64,000 nucleotides of DNA from JBFFMO01 sp041390025 (GCA_041390025.1 JAWKQR010000009.1:90771-154770); one strand, 5' to 3'; positions 39,285-49,901 are shown, numbered from the stretch's first letter. Numbers and translations are program-made. Notes: generated from the sequence alone by a model not told the origin.

Positions 39285-40256
39285 ATGTCGGATACGATTC
39301 TTTGCCCGGTTTGTGAAACCGAGAACGACCCAGCAGCAATCAACTGCGAGGTCTGCGGTGAGCGTCTAGCGCCGTTGGCGCCTGGAGAAGAACTCTCGCC
39401 AGAGGAAAATGTGGCAGCCACATTGGCGTCTGCCGAGCAGGAAGGTTTCGACATGGGCATGCCAGAGCTGCCGGACTCAGAGGCCGATGACGCCATGCCG
39501 TCGTTCGCGTCTGTGGCGGCGACCGAGGAAGGATTGCCAGAAGCAGACTCCGAACTCGGCATGACGGAAGCGTCCGAGGGGCACGTGACCGGTCCGGACG
39601 TGCTGTACTCGTCGCTCGACGGTACCGCGTTTGAACGCGGCACACCGGAGTACGAAGAGGGATTTGGACCCATGGGCGAGGAGCTCGTGGCGACGCCACC
39701 TCAACAGTCTGAGGCTTCCCCCGATACCCTCGACCATGACGATGAAGACTCACACGCCGATGCCGTCGACGAGGCGCCGTCGACCGAAGCGGCTGGATTC
39801 GAGGAGGAGGTTTATCCTCCAAGCTCGAATCTGCGTGCGTCCGCGGCGTTCGCAGCGGCATTTCCCGTTCGACAAAAGCCTCGTCCTGCTGCGCACCCAC
39901 TCCCGCAACCGGGCGTGCACGCAGCCCCGGCGACGTTGACCCTTTACGTCAATCGTCAGCCTGTCCACACGCACAGCATCGAGACAGATGAGACGTTGAT
40001 CGGGCGTCGGGACCCTATGGCCGACGCCTACCCAGACATCGATCTGACCGAGTGGGACGAGGCTGCTCACGTGTCGCGAAAACACGCGTATGTCTACCGT
40101 CAGAACCGCAACTACCAGCTCTACGTGGTGTCGAACGCAGGCACACAGCTCAACTCAGACCTCCTCACGCTCGGAGAGCGTCGATCGCTCAAATCGGGTG
40201 ACGTCCTGGTCATCGCCGGACGGTTCGCGATGAAGTTCGAACTCCCAGCGGAGTAA
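39285..40256 (+). CDS. Zinc-ribbon and FHA-domain protein
   Basis: The start ATG 39285, with AGGAG just before, opens with a double CxxC zinc ribbon (CPVCETENDPAAINCEVCGE). A long acidic, probably disordered linker (residues 30-210) follows, then a C-terminal FHA domain with the canonical phosphothreonine-binding residues: LIGRRDP, HVSRKHAYV and NAGTQLNSDLL. FHA domains bind phosphothreonine, so it is the likely reader of the kinase encoded four bases downstream. The acidic linker may itself carry phosphorylation sites, which cannot be judged here. Confidence 0.88.
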   Translation: MSDTILCPVCETENDPAAINCEVCGERLAPLAPGEELSPEENVAATLASAEQEGFDMGMPELPDSEADDAMPSFASVAATEEGLPEADSELGMTEASEGHVTGPDVLYSSLDGTAFERGTPEYEEGFGPMGEELVATPPQQSEASPDTLDHDDEDSHADAVDEAPSTEAAGFEEEVYPPSSNLRASAAFAAAFPVRQKPRPAAHPLPQPGVHAAPATLTLYVNRQPVHTHSIETDETLIGRRDPMADAYPDIDLTEWDEAAHVSRKHAYVYRQNRNYQLYVVSNAGTQLNSDLLTLGERRSLKSGDVLVIAGRFAMKFELPAE

Positions 40257-40259
40257 ACG

Positions 40260-41234
40260 ATGTCCCTTCCGTCATTGTGCAACGGGCGCTTTGAGCTTGA
40301 CCGTGTGTTTGCCGATGGGGGAGGGATGGGACTTCTCTACCTCGCTCGCGACACCCGCTGTGCGGGCAATCCGGTACTTATCAAGACGACACGATACGAC
40401 TCCGGTCCGCGCGCGCGGAATCTACGCTACACCCAGGACGAAGCGACCGCCCACATCCAGCGGTCGCGAAAGATCTTGGAGTGGGAGAAGAAAGTGTTGG
40501 TCCGCTTTCGTAACGAAGGGCTCAACAATCTCCCGTCGGCCAATCACTTTTTTGTCGACCGCACGCTCACGCTTGAGCCGCGATACGAAGGCAAGTTTGG
40601 CCCCATCGCGATCCCCGAAGACGTGCTAAATTCGGAGCCCTATCTGGTCATGGAGCTGATCCCTGGGGACATTTTGGAACAGCGGATGGCCCAACCTGAG
40701 TTTCGCGAGCGCCTTGAGGAGAACGTTCTCCTGCTTGCCCGGGAGATCTTGACGATCTTCATTCGGCTTCACAAGAAGGTGGATGTGGGCGCGCAGCAGG
40801 GGGTGTTTCTGTATCAAGATTTGAAGCCTGCCAACATCATGGTCAGCGGCACCGACTACTTCACATTGATCGATTTTGGTGGAGTCACGCTCAAGCTCGG
40901 CGAGAAGACAACAGAGCCCACAGCGGCGTGCATCACGATGGGCTACGCCGCCCCAGAGGCAGCGGGTGGTCGCGAGGTCTTCATTGACGAGCGCTTCGAC
41001 CTTTACACGCTCGGCGCGACGCTGTGGCACGCGGTCACGCTGCAAGACCCCCGAGACATGGGAGAGTTTCCCACGCTGTCGGTTGAACCGCTGCGGGCCG
41101 CGGGCATCTCAGCCCAGACGTGCCAAGTGATCGGACAAGCGCTCGCTCGAAATCCGGCCGCACGATACGCGTCTGCGGCGGCCATGAGAAAGGCGGTCAT
41201 GGACCGCCTTAGAGACTTTAGAGAAGCTTCGTAG
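40260..41234 (+). CDS. Ser/Thr protein kinase (eukaryotic-type)
   Basis: The 324-residue kinase has a Gly-rich loop (FADGGGMGLLYLARD), the ATP-anchoring Lys in VLIKTTRYD near residue 42, the catalytic loop FLYQDLKPANIMV near 180, DFGGVTL near 202 and APEAAGG near 225, so it appears active. No membrane segment or extracytoplasmic domain is seen, so it is a soluble kinase. YQD replaces the usual HRD; the Asp, Lys and Asn are kept, which is known in active kinases. It starts four bases after the FHA gene. Its substrate is unknown; the FHA protein is a natural candidate. Confidence 0.9.
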   Translation: MSLPSLCNGRFELDRVFADGGGMGLLYLARDTRCAGNPVLIKTTRYDSGPRARNLRYTQDEATAHIQRSRKILEWEKKVLVRFRNEGLNNLPSANHFFVDRTLTLEPRYEGKFGPIAIPEDVLNSEPYLVMELIPGDILEQRMAQPEFRERLEENVLLLAREILTIFIRLHKKVDVGAQQGVFLYQDLKPANIMVSGTDYFTLIDFGGVTLKLGEKTTEPTAACITMGYAAPEAAGGREVFIDERFDLYTLGATLWHAVTLQDPRDMGEFPTLSVEPLRAAGISAQTCQVIGQALARNPAARYASAAAMRKAVMDRLRDFREAS

Positions 41235-41243
41235 CCCTGAGGG

Positions 41244-42921
41244 TTACTCGTTCCCAAGGATGGGCTGAGGAGCGTCGTTGGCGGCTTCCTGGGCCCGCAG
41301 GAGTGCGTTGCCTTTCGCAACGGCCGGCTGCACTGCAGCGGGCGCACCAACCATGTCGATGACGGCTTCACGCGCTGCCGTGATCGCCCGGTTGGGGAAG
41401 ATTCCGAGGTACAGCGTCAATACGGCACACATGACCAACGCGAACTTCGCGCCCGAGTGCTCAAGTGTGGTGACTTCCTCGGTGGGTTGCTTCATGTAAA
41501 GGTAAACGATCACCTTTAGGTAGTAATACACACCTGCGACGCTCGTCAGAATCGCAACCAACGCAAGGGCAATGAACGTCAGGTCGCCAGTTTGCGCGCC
41601 AACATCGACCGCAGCTCGGAACACGTAAAGCTTTCCGAGGAACCCAGCTGTTGGCGGGATACCCGCGCTTGAGAGCATCGAAATCGTCAGGATAAGCCCG
41701 ATCGCGGGGTACTTGAGGCCGATGCCGGCGAGGTGTTCGTACGTCTCAACTTGGCCGCCCTTGCGTGTAAGGTAGGCGAGGGCTCCAAACGCTCCCAGTG
41801 TGCCGAACGAGTAGGCCAAAATGTAGAAGAGCGCGGCGTCGTTGTAGAGGAAGAATGCGTCGCGGCTGTTCGCGGACACGACACCGACCAAAATGTAGCC
41901 GGCGTGTGCGATCGACGAATAGGCGAGCATGCGCTTAACGTTGGTCTGCGCGATGGCCACCAAGTTGCCAAGAATCACACTGCCAAACGCCATGAAGTGC
42001 AGGAGGTCGATCCAGCCGTGGCCAAAAAATCCGCCGCGGATCGTCGGTTCGTAGAAGGCCACGACACCTACGCGGACCAAAGCCGCAAGCGCTGCAGCCT
42101 TGACGCCGGTTGCCATGAAACCAACAGCGGGTGTTGGCGACCCTGTGTAGACATCTGGCGCCCACATGTGGAACGGGAACGCGGCGAGCTTGAAGCCCAA
42201 GCCTGCGATGATCATCAGGACGGCCATGACGGCAAGACCGTGGGTGAATGCGGCATCGGGACTCGCGGCCAGCGTTGCCAATCCACTCGCGACCATTTCG
42301 AGATTCGTTGTTCCTGTCAGGCCATAGATGAACGCGATGCCGTAGAGCATGAACGCCGTCGAGAACGCACCCAAGATGAAGTATTTCAAGCCAGGCTTCG
42401 GCGCTCCGCGCCTCAAGTCGGAGGAAAGCAGCGATGCAGTAGATCGGAATCGACATCACTTCGAGAGCGATGAAAACCGTGAGCAGGTCGGCTGAATTGG
42501 CCATGAAGATCATGCCCAGCACGCCAAACAAGGTCAGCATGTAATACTCACCGCGGTCCATGCCTTGGGATTGCAGGTACCGTGGGGCAAGCACGGCGAC
42601 GATGCCGATGGCGCAGCTAAGCGCGGCGAAGAACAGACCGAATTTGTCGGCATACAACAGGCCGTGAAACACCGGCGTTGCAATCGTCTTATCCCAGACC
42701 ATCCAGCACGAGAGGATCGATGCGCCCATGCCGATCGCGCTGACATAACCCTGATAATCGCGGGTTGTCTCGTTGCGATGGAACACGTCCAACAGAATGA
42801 TGACGAGCGCGGTCAACGCGACGATGGCTCCCGGCAACACCGCCACGTACTCGGCGGAGGTCGGGGGCGTCAGGATGGCGAGTAGGCCAGGTATATTCAT
42901 GAGGTTCAACATTGTATTCAC
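41244..42921 (-). CDS. nuoN: NADH-quinone oxidoreductase subunit N, frameshifted
   Basis: NuoN is a proton-pumping membrane subunit of complex I. Hydrophobic segments and LLTVFIALEVMSIPIYCIAA, FKLAAFPFHMWAPDVYTGSP and KRMLAYSSIAHAGYILVG are typical. One base is missing near 42405, where FLRLE must continue as RRGAPKPGLKYFILGA. The start is GTG 42921 (overlapping the nuoM stop by four bases) or ATG 42912. It is the last gene of the minus-strand nuo run and convergent with the kinase gene. Confidence 0.93.
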
Positions 42922-44711
42922 TGCCCCTCTTTCGCGTCACCGCCAACCATCGGGCCGGTAGGCAAGTAGTCGGTGGGCATGTCCTCGACGACGACAGTTC
43001 CCTTCGCCGTGACATGGGTGTCCATGTACTGCAGGAACTGGTGCACCGAGGGCTCCATTCGCCCCAGGAAGAATTTCGGATAGACGCCCATGAACACTGC
43101 CATGAGCACGATCGGAACAAGGTAGAGGATCTCACGCGTGTTCAGGTCTTCGAGCTTCTCGTTCTCGGGATTGGTGATCGGCCCGAACATGACGCGTCGG
43201 AACATCCACAGAAGGTATCCTGCTGCGAAGATGACACCGCTCGCAGCAATTCCGGCGAACAAGTAGGCTGTCATCTCACCGCCGGCCTGCGCGTTGTCTG
43301 CGATCGGTGTGTATGGCGCGCTCATGAACTGCCACGTTTGCGCGCCAGCTTCTCCTGCAATGGAGTAAACCTTCGCTTCGCTGAACCAGAGGAACTTGGA
43401 TTGTGATGTTCCGATGATCGCTAGGAATTCGCCGATGAAACCGTTGAGGCCCGGCAGACCGACCGACGCGAACGTGATGATCATGAACATCGCCGCGAAC
43501 ACCGGCATCTTCGACGCGACACCGCCGAACTCTTTGATCTTCTTGGTGTGGCGTCGCTCGTAAAGGATGCCCACACAAAGGAAGAGGCCGCCTGTCGCGA
43601 TGCCGTGCGCCAGCATGATGAAGAGGCCACCCTGAATGCCTTGGGGGGTCATGGCGACCAAGCCGAGGACGCAGAAGCCAAGGTGGCTTACGGAGCTGTA
43701 GGCGACGAGCTTCTTGACATCATCTTGAACCAACGAGAGCAACGCTCCGTAGACGATGCCAATCACTGACAGCACAGCAATGTAGGGGGCAAATGTCTTG
43801 AGTGCGTCTGGGAACAGCGGGAACGCATAGCGGAGAAGGCCGTAAGTGCCCATCTTCAACATGACCGCCGCCAGGATCACCGAACCCGCCGTCGGCGCCT
43901 GAACGTGCGCCAGAGGAAGCCACGTGTGGAACGGGAACAGTGGAACCTTGATGGCAAAGGCGAGAAAAAAGGCCGCGAACAGGAACAATTGCTCTTGGTA
44001 GCTCAACTTCACGCTCAGCATGTCCGCGAACAGGAAGCTGTGCGCGCCGCCGACGTTGGTGTTGAAGTACACGTACAGGATGGCGATGAGCATCAGGACG
44101 CTGCCCACCATCGTATAGATGAAGAACTTCACCGCCGCACGGACGCGGTCTTCGCCACCCCAGACACCGATGATGAAGTACATCGGGATCAGCATCATTT
44201 CCCAGAACACGTAGAACAGGAACACGTCGACCGAGACGAGGGCCCCAATCATGCCGGCCTCAAGTACCAGCAAGGCAATCATGTATTCTTTGACGTGCTT
44301 ATCGACGGCGCTGAACGTCGAGTAGACCGCGATGGGCATGATGAACGTGGTCAACATCACCAGCCACAGCGAGATGCCGTCGATACCGAGGGCGTAAGAA
44401 ATGCCAAGCGATGTGATCCATGGCACAGGGCCTTCGGTGAACTGGAATGTAAAGGCTTGGCCTTCTGCGATGGGGAACCCGGCGTTGAACTTTGCCATGA
44501 CCGGCAAGGACAGCACGAACACCGCGAGCGTCGCGATGAGTGCGCCAGTGCGATGCACGGAGATTTGTTCGCGCGGCACAAGCATCAACGCCGCCGCAAA
44601 AAGGAGCGGCGCGAACGTCAGGAGCGTCAGCCATGGCGTACCGCCATCGGGCACCAAAGGTGCGCCAATGAGGCTAACAGACGACAGGAGTTGGGTAAGT
44701 GTATTCAACAT
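42918..44711 (-). CDS. nuoM: NADH-quinone oxidoreductase subunit M
   Basis: NuoM is an antiporter-like proton-pumping subunit. This intact gene encodes 597 residues with FWEMMLIPMYFIIGVWGGE, VPLFPFHTWLPLAHVQAP and KLVAYSSVSHLGFCVLG, the hallmarks of the family. The C-terminus, with GVYPKFFLGRMEPSVHQFL and a polar tail, is longer than in E. coli. Like the neighbours it reads on the minus strand, and it lies 16 bases from the nuoL stop. Confidence 0.96.
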   Translation of the reverse strand: MLNTLTQLLSSVSLIGAPLVPDGGTPWLTLLTFAPLLFAAALMLVPREQISVHRTGALIATLAVFVLSLPVMAKFNAGFPIAEGQAFTFQFTEGPVPWITSLGISYALGIDGISLWLVMLTTFIMPIAVYSTFSAVDKHVKEYMIALLVLEAGMIGALVSVDVFLFYVFWEMMLIPMYFIIGVWGGEDRVRAAVKFFIYTMVGSVLMLIAILYVYFNTNVGGAHSFLFADMLSVKLSYQEQLFLFAAFFLAFAIKVPLFPFHTWLPLAHVQAPTAGSVILAAVMLKMGTYGLLRYAFPLFPDALKTFAPYIAVLSVIGIVYGALLSLVQDDVKKLVAYSSVSHLGFCVLGLVAMTPQGIQGGLFIMLAHGIATGGLFLCVGILYERRHTKKIKEFGGVASKMPVFAAMFMIITFASVGLPGLNGFIGEFLAIIGTSQSKFLWFSEAKVYSIAGEAGAQTWQFMSAPYTPIADNAQAGGEMTAYLFAGIAASGVIFAAGYLLWMFRRVMFGPITNPENEKLEDLNTREILYLVPIVLMAVFMGVYPKFFLGRMEPSVHQFLQYMDTHVTAKGTVVVEDMPTDYLPTGPMVGGDAKEGQ

Positions 44712-44727
44712 CGTGTTTGCTCCTGCC

Positions 44728-46817
44728 TTAGACCAACGCCAGGGCCATAAACGCCATGGTCATCGCAACAACAAGGTAGACTGCGTACTTCTGCACATCG
44801 CCACCTTGAAGGTATCTGAGTGCCTCGCCCAAGGACTTCGTCATGAAGCCCGCTCCGTCTACACCGAGTCCATCGATGACCTTTTGGTCGACTTCGTAGC
44901 TTGCTTTGCCAGCGTTAATGGTGCCTCGAACAAAGGTCGCGTCGTAGAACTCGTCGACCTTGTACTTGTCCATGAGCACTTGATGCAGCTTGCGGTACTT
45001 GTCCGCGAAGTTTCGCGCGATAGACGGGCGCTTCACGTACACCGAGTAGGCTGCGAATATGCCCAGGAGCGCCAGCGCGGACCCGGCCACGGCGGAGGCG
45101 ATTTCCCACTTGGCGTACTCCGCTCCGAAGTGGTTGACCACGCGGTACTTCATGGACATTTCAAACACCGGTGCCAACCAATGCTCGAAAGCGAGCATGG
45201 CATGTTCGGCGCTCTCCGGCACAAGATGGGCGATGAAATGAGGCCAACCCGTCCAGCCACCAGCGACCGACAAGATGGCCAGCACCGAGAGTGGAATGGT
45301 GATCGCGATGGGCGACTCGTGAAGGTGTTCTTTCGTGTGGTCGTCGGCGCGGCACTCTCCCTCAAACGTGAGGAAGTAGAGTCTGAACATGTAGAACGCC
45401 GTCATGCCTGCGGTCGCAAATCCAAGCACCGCGACGAGACCGTAGATGATTTTCCAGGGCAACATCACTTCAAGGGCAGCGCCTTGTGCGATGGCTGGCG
45501 CAACCTGTGACGTCAGCATTTCGACGCTAGGGAGCCCGTTGAACAGCCCAGCAACTTGGCCGATATGAACGTTGCTCAGTGCGCTCCAGAGGATGAGGTC
45601 CTTTGAGAAGAACCCGGCGCCGATGAACGGGACACCCGCGATGGCGATGCATCCAATCAGGAACGTCAGCCGCGTGACGGGCATGTACGCCTTCAAGCCA
45701 CCCATTTTACGGATGTCTTGCTCACCGCCCATCGCGTGGATGACCGAGCCAGAGCCGAGGAACAGTAGGGCCTTGAAGAACGCGTGGGTCATCAGATGGA
45801 AGATGGCGCCCACGAAGGAACCTGTGCCGATCGCGAGGAACATGTATCCCAGCTGTGACACGGTGGAGTAGGCGAGGACTTTCTTGATGTCAGTTTGCAC
45901 GAACGCGATGGTCGCTGCGAAGAATGCAGTCAGCGCGCCCACAACGGCGATGACCGCCATTGCCTGCCACGCCATCGTCACCAAGCCATTCAGACGCGAC
46001 AGCAAGAAGATGCCCGAGGTCACCATCGTTGCGGCGTGGATGAGCGCCGAGACGGGGGTCGGACCCGCCATAGCGTCTGGAAGCCACGTGTAGAGTGGAA
46101 TCTGCGCGCTCTTTCCGTGCATCCGATGAAGATGAGCAGCACAACGGGGATGGCGATCGGCGCCAACTTTGCGGCCCCGACGGCTGTACCGAGCATCGCG
46201 TTCATCTCGACGTAATCGAATGTCCCGGTTTCGGTGTAGAGCAGAAGAATTCCGAGGATGAATGCAAAGTCACCAACACGATTGACGATAAACGCCTTTT
46301 GGCCAGCTGCTGCTTTCTCGTCGTCGGAGTACCAGAAGCCGATGAGCAGGTAGCTGCAAGCACCAACGCCTTCCCAGCCGATGAACGTGACCAACATGTT
46401 CTTGCCCAGTACGAGCAACAACATCGCGAACACGAAGAGGTTGAGATACGTGAAATAGCGCCATTTGCCAGGGTCGTGCTCCATGTAGCTGGTGGAGTAC
46501 AAATGGATCAGGAAGCCGACACCCGTGATGATGAGGATCATCACAGACGACAACGGGTCGAGGAGGAAGGCAAGGTCGAGGTGCAGGCTGCCGGTGTGGA
46601 TCCACTGGTAGGCCGTATACGTCAAGTGTGGCTCGCCGATCATGTTGAACAGGCGAACGGCCATGATCGACGTGACAAACGCGAGAAACATGGCGGTGGT
46701 GGCGATAAACCCAGACCAGCTCTTGGGCAACTTTGCCCCAAACAGGCCGTTAATCAACGCCCCGATCAATGGGAAAAGGACGATTAGGCCTAGGTAGTAG
46801 AAATCATTCGACATCAT
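44728..46817 (-). CDS. nuoL: NADH-quinone oxidoreductase subunit L, frameshifted
   Basis: NuoL is the most distal proton-pumping subunit of complex I, with a long lateral helix. The N-terminal part has VTFIGWEGVGACSYLLIGFW and KAFIVNRVGDFAFILG; the rest has LYTWLPDAMAGPTPVSALIH and KKVLAYSTVSQLGYMFLA. One G is missing near 46117: FIGCTGKSAQIPLYTWLPD requires GGG where GG is present. That homopolymer loss in an essential gene supports sequencing error. The start is ATG 46817 or 46814. Confidence 0.95.
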
Positions 46818-46857
46818 GCGAATTCTCGGCGCGGGAATGAGCCTTCGAGGCCCTTCG

Positions 46858-47160
46858 TCACAGTTTCAACTCTTGTGCTGCATCGACGCTGACCGAACGG
46901 TAGTGCCGGAACAAGTGCAGGATCAATGCGAGCCCTACCGCGGCTTCGGCGGCTGCCACAGCCATCACGAAGAAGGCGAAGACGTGCCCGTCCATGTCGA
47001 TGCGGTATTTGCTGAAGGCGATAAACGTCAGGTTAACCGAGTTGAGCATCAGCTCGATGCACATGAAAACGGTGATAGCGTTGCGTCGCACGAGGACACC
47101 CGCCATTCCGATGAAAAACGTCAGCGCTGCGACGATAAGGTAGTGCGTGATGGTAATCAT
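46858..47160 (-). CDS. nuoK: NADH-quinone oxidoreductase subunit K
   Basis: NuoK is a small three-helix membrane subunit of complex I. The 100 residues from ATG 47160 (MITITHYLIVAALTFFIGMA) include the conserved Glu in VFMCIELMLNSVNL and a second Glu in VAAAEAAVGLALILHLF, both important in the proton pathway. Spacing to nuoJ is seven bases. Confidence 0.96.
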   Translation of the reverse strand: MITITHYLIVAALTFFIGMAGVLVRRNAITVFMCIELMLNSVNLTFIAFSKYRIDMDGHVFAFFVMAVAAAEAAVGLALILHLFRHYRSVSVDAAQELKL

Positions 47161-47167
47161 GGGCGGC

Positions 47168-47890
47168 TCAGAGGCGTTTCTTGGCGATAATGACGGCACC
47201 AACGATGGCCCCAAGGAGCAGCATCGCTGTCAACTCAAACGGGACGACAAAGCGGTTGATCAACATCAAGCTGATGGGCTCCACGGTTCCGAACGCGGCG
47301 GGTTCTGGGTGCTCGGGCGAGCCTCCCGAAATCATGGGCGGAACGACGGTGGGTTGGTTAGGGTCCACAGGGCGGTACTTTCCGTCCGAGGCCTTGGTCT
47401 GGCCAGCGACCATCTTGGAAATTTTGGCCAAATTACCCTGACGCAATGCGTCTTCGTCCAAGGCACCGTAAAGGCCCGGAACACGCGAGGGCACGGCGAC
47501 TACGGCGCTCGGGTCCTCGCTTGCCGGCGGCATGCTGTTGAGGTCGGTGATGTGCCAGATTGATGTCCCCACGATGGCGGCGAGCGCAACGCTGATGGCG
47601 AGGCCGACGGCGTGATGCGCACGGACGCGAACGACGCCTTCCTCGTCGCGCAAGTTCAAGAGCATGATGATGAACATGAACAGGACCATGATGGCCCCGC
47701 CGTACACCAGCACTTGAATGATGGCCATGAAGTGTGCCGACAGCAGCACGTAGAGGCCAGCGAAGAAAAAGAAGTCCAAGATCAAGGCAATCGCACTGTA
47801 GAGTGGGATACGCGCAGTGACCACGGCAATGCTGGACAGCACGGCGCCGGTCGCGAACAGCCAAAAGAATATCGTACTTGCCATTTCCAT
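47168..47890 (-). CDS. nuoJ: NADH-quinone oxidoreductase subunit J
   Basis: NuoJ is a membrane subunit of complex I. The start ATG 47890 is chosen because GGGAG lies five bases upstream. Segments ARIPLYSAIALILDFFFFAG, HFMAIIQVLVYGGAIMVLFM and a last ELTAMLLLGAIVGAVIIAKK are typical. A long polar loop (residues about 120-190), with PASEDPSAVVAVPSRVPG, makes it longer than the E. coli protein. It is the first of the J-K-L-M-N run; the 141-base gap separating it from nuoF is unusual. Confidence 0.95.
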   Translation of the reverse strand: MEMASTIFFWLFATGAVLSSIAVVTARIPLYSAIALILDFFFFAGLYVLLSAHFMAIIQVLVYGGAIMVLFMFIIMLLNLRDEEGVVRVRAHHAVGLAISVALAAIVGTSIWHITDLNSMPPASEDPSAVVAVPSRVPGLYGALDEDALRQGNLAKISKMVAGQTKASDGKYRPVDPNQPTVVPPMISGGSPEHPEPAAFGTVEPISLMLINRFVVPFELTAMLLLGAIVGAVIIAKKRL

Positions 47891-47968
47891 GGACGCTCCC
47901 AAGGGCCCGACTGGGTGTTGAGTGGCGCTAGACCGCTCAGATCCCCACGATATGGGGGAATGCGGTGC

Positions 47969-47996
47969 CCACCCGCTCAGCGGAAAGCTGAGGTGG
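47969..47996 (-). other. Hairpin in the gap between nuoF and nuoJ
   Basis: An imperfect stem-loop (inner stem CTCAGC / GCTGAG with a five-base loop, outer CCAC / GTGG with a bulge) lies in the 141-base gap. No T-run follows on the minus strand, so a simple terminator is not supported. Its role is unknown. Confidence 0.35.
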
Positions 47997-48031
47997 ATTA
48001 ACTCATTTTATAGGGAAGGTAAAGCCGTAAC

Positions 48032-49363
48032 TCAGGCATCGGCCCCGGCGGATTCGCGCGGAGTTGTCTTCTTTGCCTTTGGCGCGGAGCCACGCGTGGA
48101 CCATGCCGGGAACGAACATTTACCCTGTGTCACGTGTGCTTCAAATTCGCTTCGGAACATCTCGAGGTAGCTGCGTACAGGGATGGCGATGGAATCGCCC
48201 AGCGCGCAAATTGTGTTGCCCTCAATGTTGTCCACCACATCCATGAGCAGGTCGAGGTCTTCCATGCGTCCGTGGCCCGCCTCGATGGCGTCCAAGACCT
48301 TGGCGGCCCATCCGGTGCCTTCGCGGCACGGGGTGCACTGCCCACATGATTCGTGGTGGTAAAAGTGTGCGAGTCGAGCTGCGATGCGCACCATGCATAC
48401 GGACTGGTCCATAAACGTGATGGTGCCGTGCCCATGGAGCTCCCTGCGTCGCGCATGGTCTCGAAACCCATGGCAGCGTCGAGCTGGCTTGGGAGCATGA
48501 CTTTGCAGGATGACCCGCCAGGAATGAACGCCTTGAGCTCTGACCCGTCCAACATGCCGCCGCCGTACTCTTCGAGCAGTTCGCGCACGGTGATGCCGCT
48601 TGGCGCTTCGTACACGCCGGGCTTCTTGATGTGTCCGCTCAGACCGTAGAGCTTAGGGCCACCGTTCTTCTCGATGCCCATGGAGGCCCAAAACTCGCCG
48701 CCACGCTCGATGATGAAGGGGATGGAGGCGATGGTCTCGACGTTGTTGACCAGTGTGGGCGCGCCGAATGCCCCAACGACGGCGGGGAAGGGGGGCTTGA
48801 GTCGGGGCTGGCCGGGCTTGCCTTCGAGGCCTTCAATCATGCCCGTTTCCTCGCCGCAAATGTATGCGCCGCCACTGGGGTGGACGTAGAGGTCAAAGTC
48901 GAAGTTCTTGCCCAGGATATTCTTGCCCAGATAGCCCTTTGCGTAGGCCTCCTTCAGCGCCGCTTCAAGTCGTTTGAGGGCGAGCTGGAGCTCGCCACGC
49001 ACGTAGATGTACCCGTAACGCAAGCCGAGGGTCCACGCGGTGATGATGCAGCCTTCGATGAGTCGATGGGGATCGAGCTCCATGATGTAGCGGTCTTTGA
49101 ACGTGCCGGGCTCGCCTTCGTCGCCGTTGATCGGGAGGTACTTGGGCAAGTCAGATTCTTTGGGCATGAAGCCCCATTTGACTCCCGTGGGGAACCCTGC
49201 ACCGCCTGCCCGCGAAGGTTCGACTTCTTAACCTCATCGATGATGGTTTGCGATTCCATCCCCGAGGGCTTTTGAGGGCCGCATAACCCCCACCGTTTTC
49301 GTAGACGGGCAGGGTGTAGGCTTTGTCGACGCTAAAATTACGGCTCAGAAAAAGCTCGTCCAT
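48032..49363 (-). CDS. nuoF: NADH-quinone oxidoreductase subunit F, frameshifted
   Basis: NuoF binds NADH, FMN and a [4Fe-4S] cluster. Motifs in different frames: PVYENGGGYAALK, SQTIIDEVKKSNLRG, GFPTGVKWGFMPKESD, PINGDEGEPGTFKDRYIM, PSGGAYICGEETGMIEGLEG, NNVETIASIPFIIERGG and the cluster motif ESCGQCTPCREGTG near the C-terminus. Frame changes are needed near 49280, 49205 and 48425, and one of these lies in a run of A, again a homopolymer. The start is ATG 49363. The gene is eight bases from nuoE and followed by a gap before nuoJ. Confidence 0.93.
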
Positions 49364-49370
49364 GACAACC

Positions 49371-49901
49371 TCAGTGCATCTTACGTGGATCAGGGAGTGT
49401 TTTGACGCGTTCATTCAACTGTGCGAGCAACGCATCAACTTTCGCATCCGAATCGATGTTCTCGAAGTACTCGATGTCGCCTCGCGAATCGGTGACCTGG
49501 AACATGGGCGGGGAACCGCAGGACGCCAAACATTCGACTTCGCTGAGTGTGAAGTGGCCGTCCGGGGTGGTTTCGCCTAAGCGAATTCCAAGACGATCTT
49601 CGAGCTTCTCGATCAGTTCTGGCCCGCCGCGAAACGCGCAGGAAAGTGTGGTGCATACTTGGATGTGGCAGCGTCCAACGGGTTGCTTGTTGTACATCGT
49701 GTAGAACGTCGCCGTTGTGAGCACCTTCGATGGTGGGAGCTCCAGCCTTGCGGCGACGTAGTCCATCACCTCGACTGAAATCCAGCCGAAATCTTTCTGC
49801 GCCAGAAACAAGGCAGCGTGCCGCGTGGCGCGTGTAGTAATGTGTGATGAGTCTTTGAACTCACTCTGATGTCTGGCGAGAACTGAAGCGTCATGAATCA
49901 A
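49371..49901 (-). CDS. nuoE: NADH-quinone oxidoreductase subunit E
   Basis: NuoE holds the [2Fe-2S] cluster N1a next to NuoF. It is recognised by DFGWISVEVMDYVAARLELP, VLTTATFYTMYNKQPVGRCH and the four cluster cysteines in CTTLSC and CLASC. The reading frame goes back to TTG 49901; an alternative is ATG 49894 (reading MTLQFSPDIRV, which looks like typical NuoE N-termini), followed by a frameshift near 49865. It is the first gene of the minus-strand nuo run. Confidence 0.92.
   Translation of the reverse strand: MIHDASVLARHQSEFKDSSHITTRATRHAALFLAQKDFGWISVEVMDYVAARLELPPSKVLTTATFYTMYNKQPVGRCHIQVCTTLSCAFRGGPELIEKLEDRLGIRLGETTPDGHFTLSEVECLASCGSPPMFQVTDSRGDIEYFENIDSDAKVDALLAQLNERVKTLPDPRKMH

Noticed and set aside
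41231..41247. A palindrome between the kinase and nuoN stops as a bidirectional terminator
   Set aside because: The stem is short (about seven pairs with one wobble) and no T-run follows on either strand, so it is not supported.
43905..44750. A long plus-strand open frame opposite nuoM
   Set aside because: It is His/Arg/Glu-rich antisense to a hydrophobic gene, an effect of codon composition; nuoM is a clear family match.
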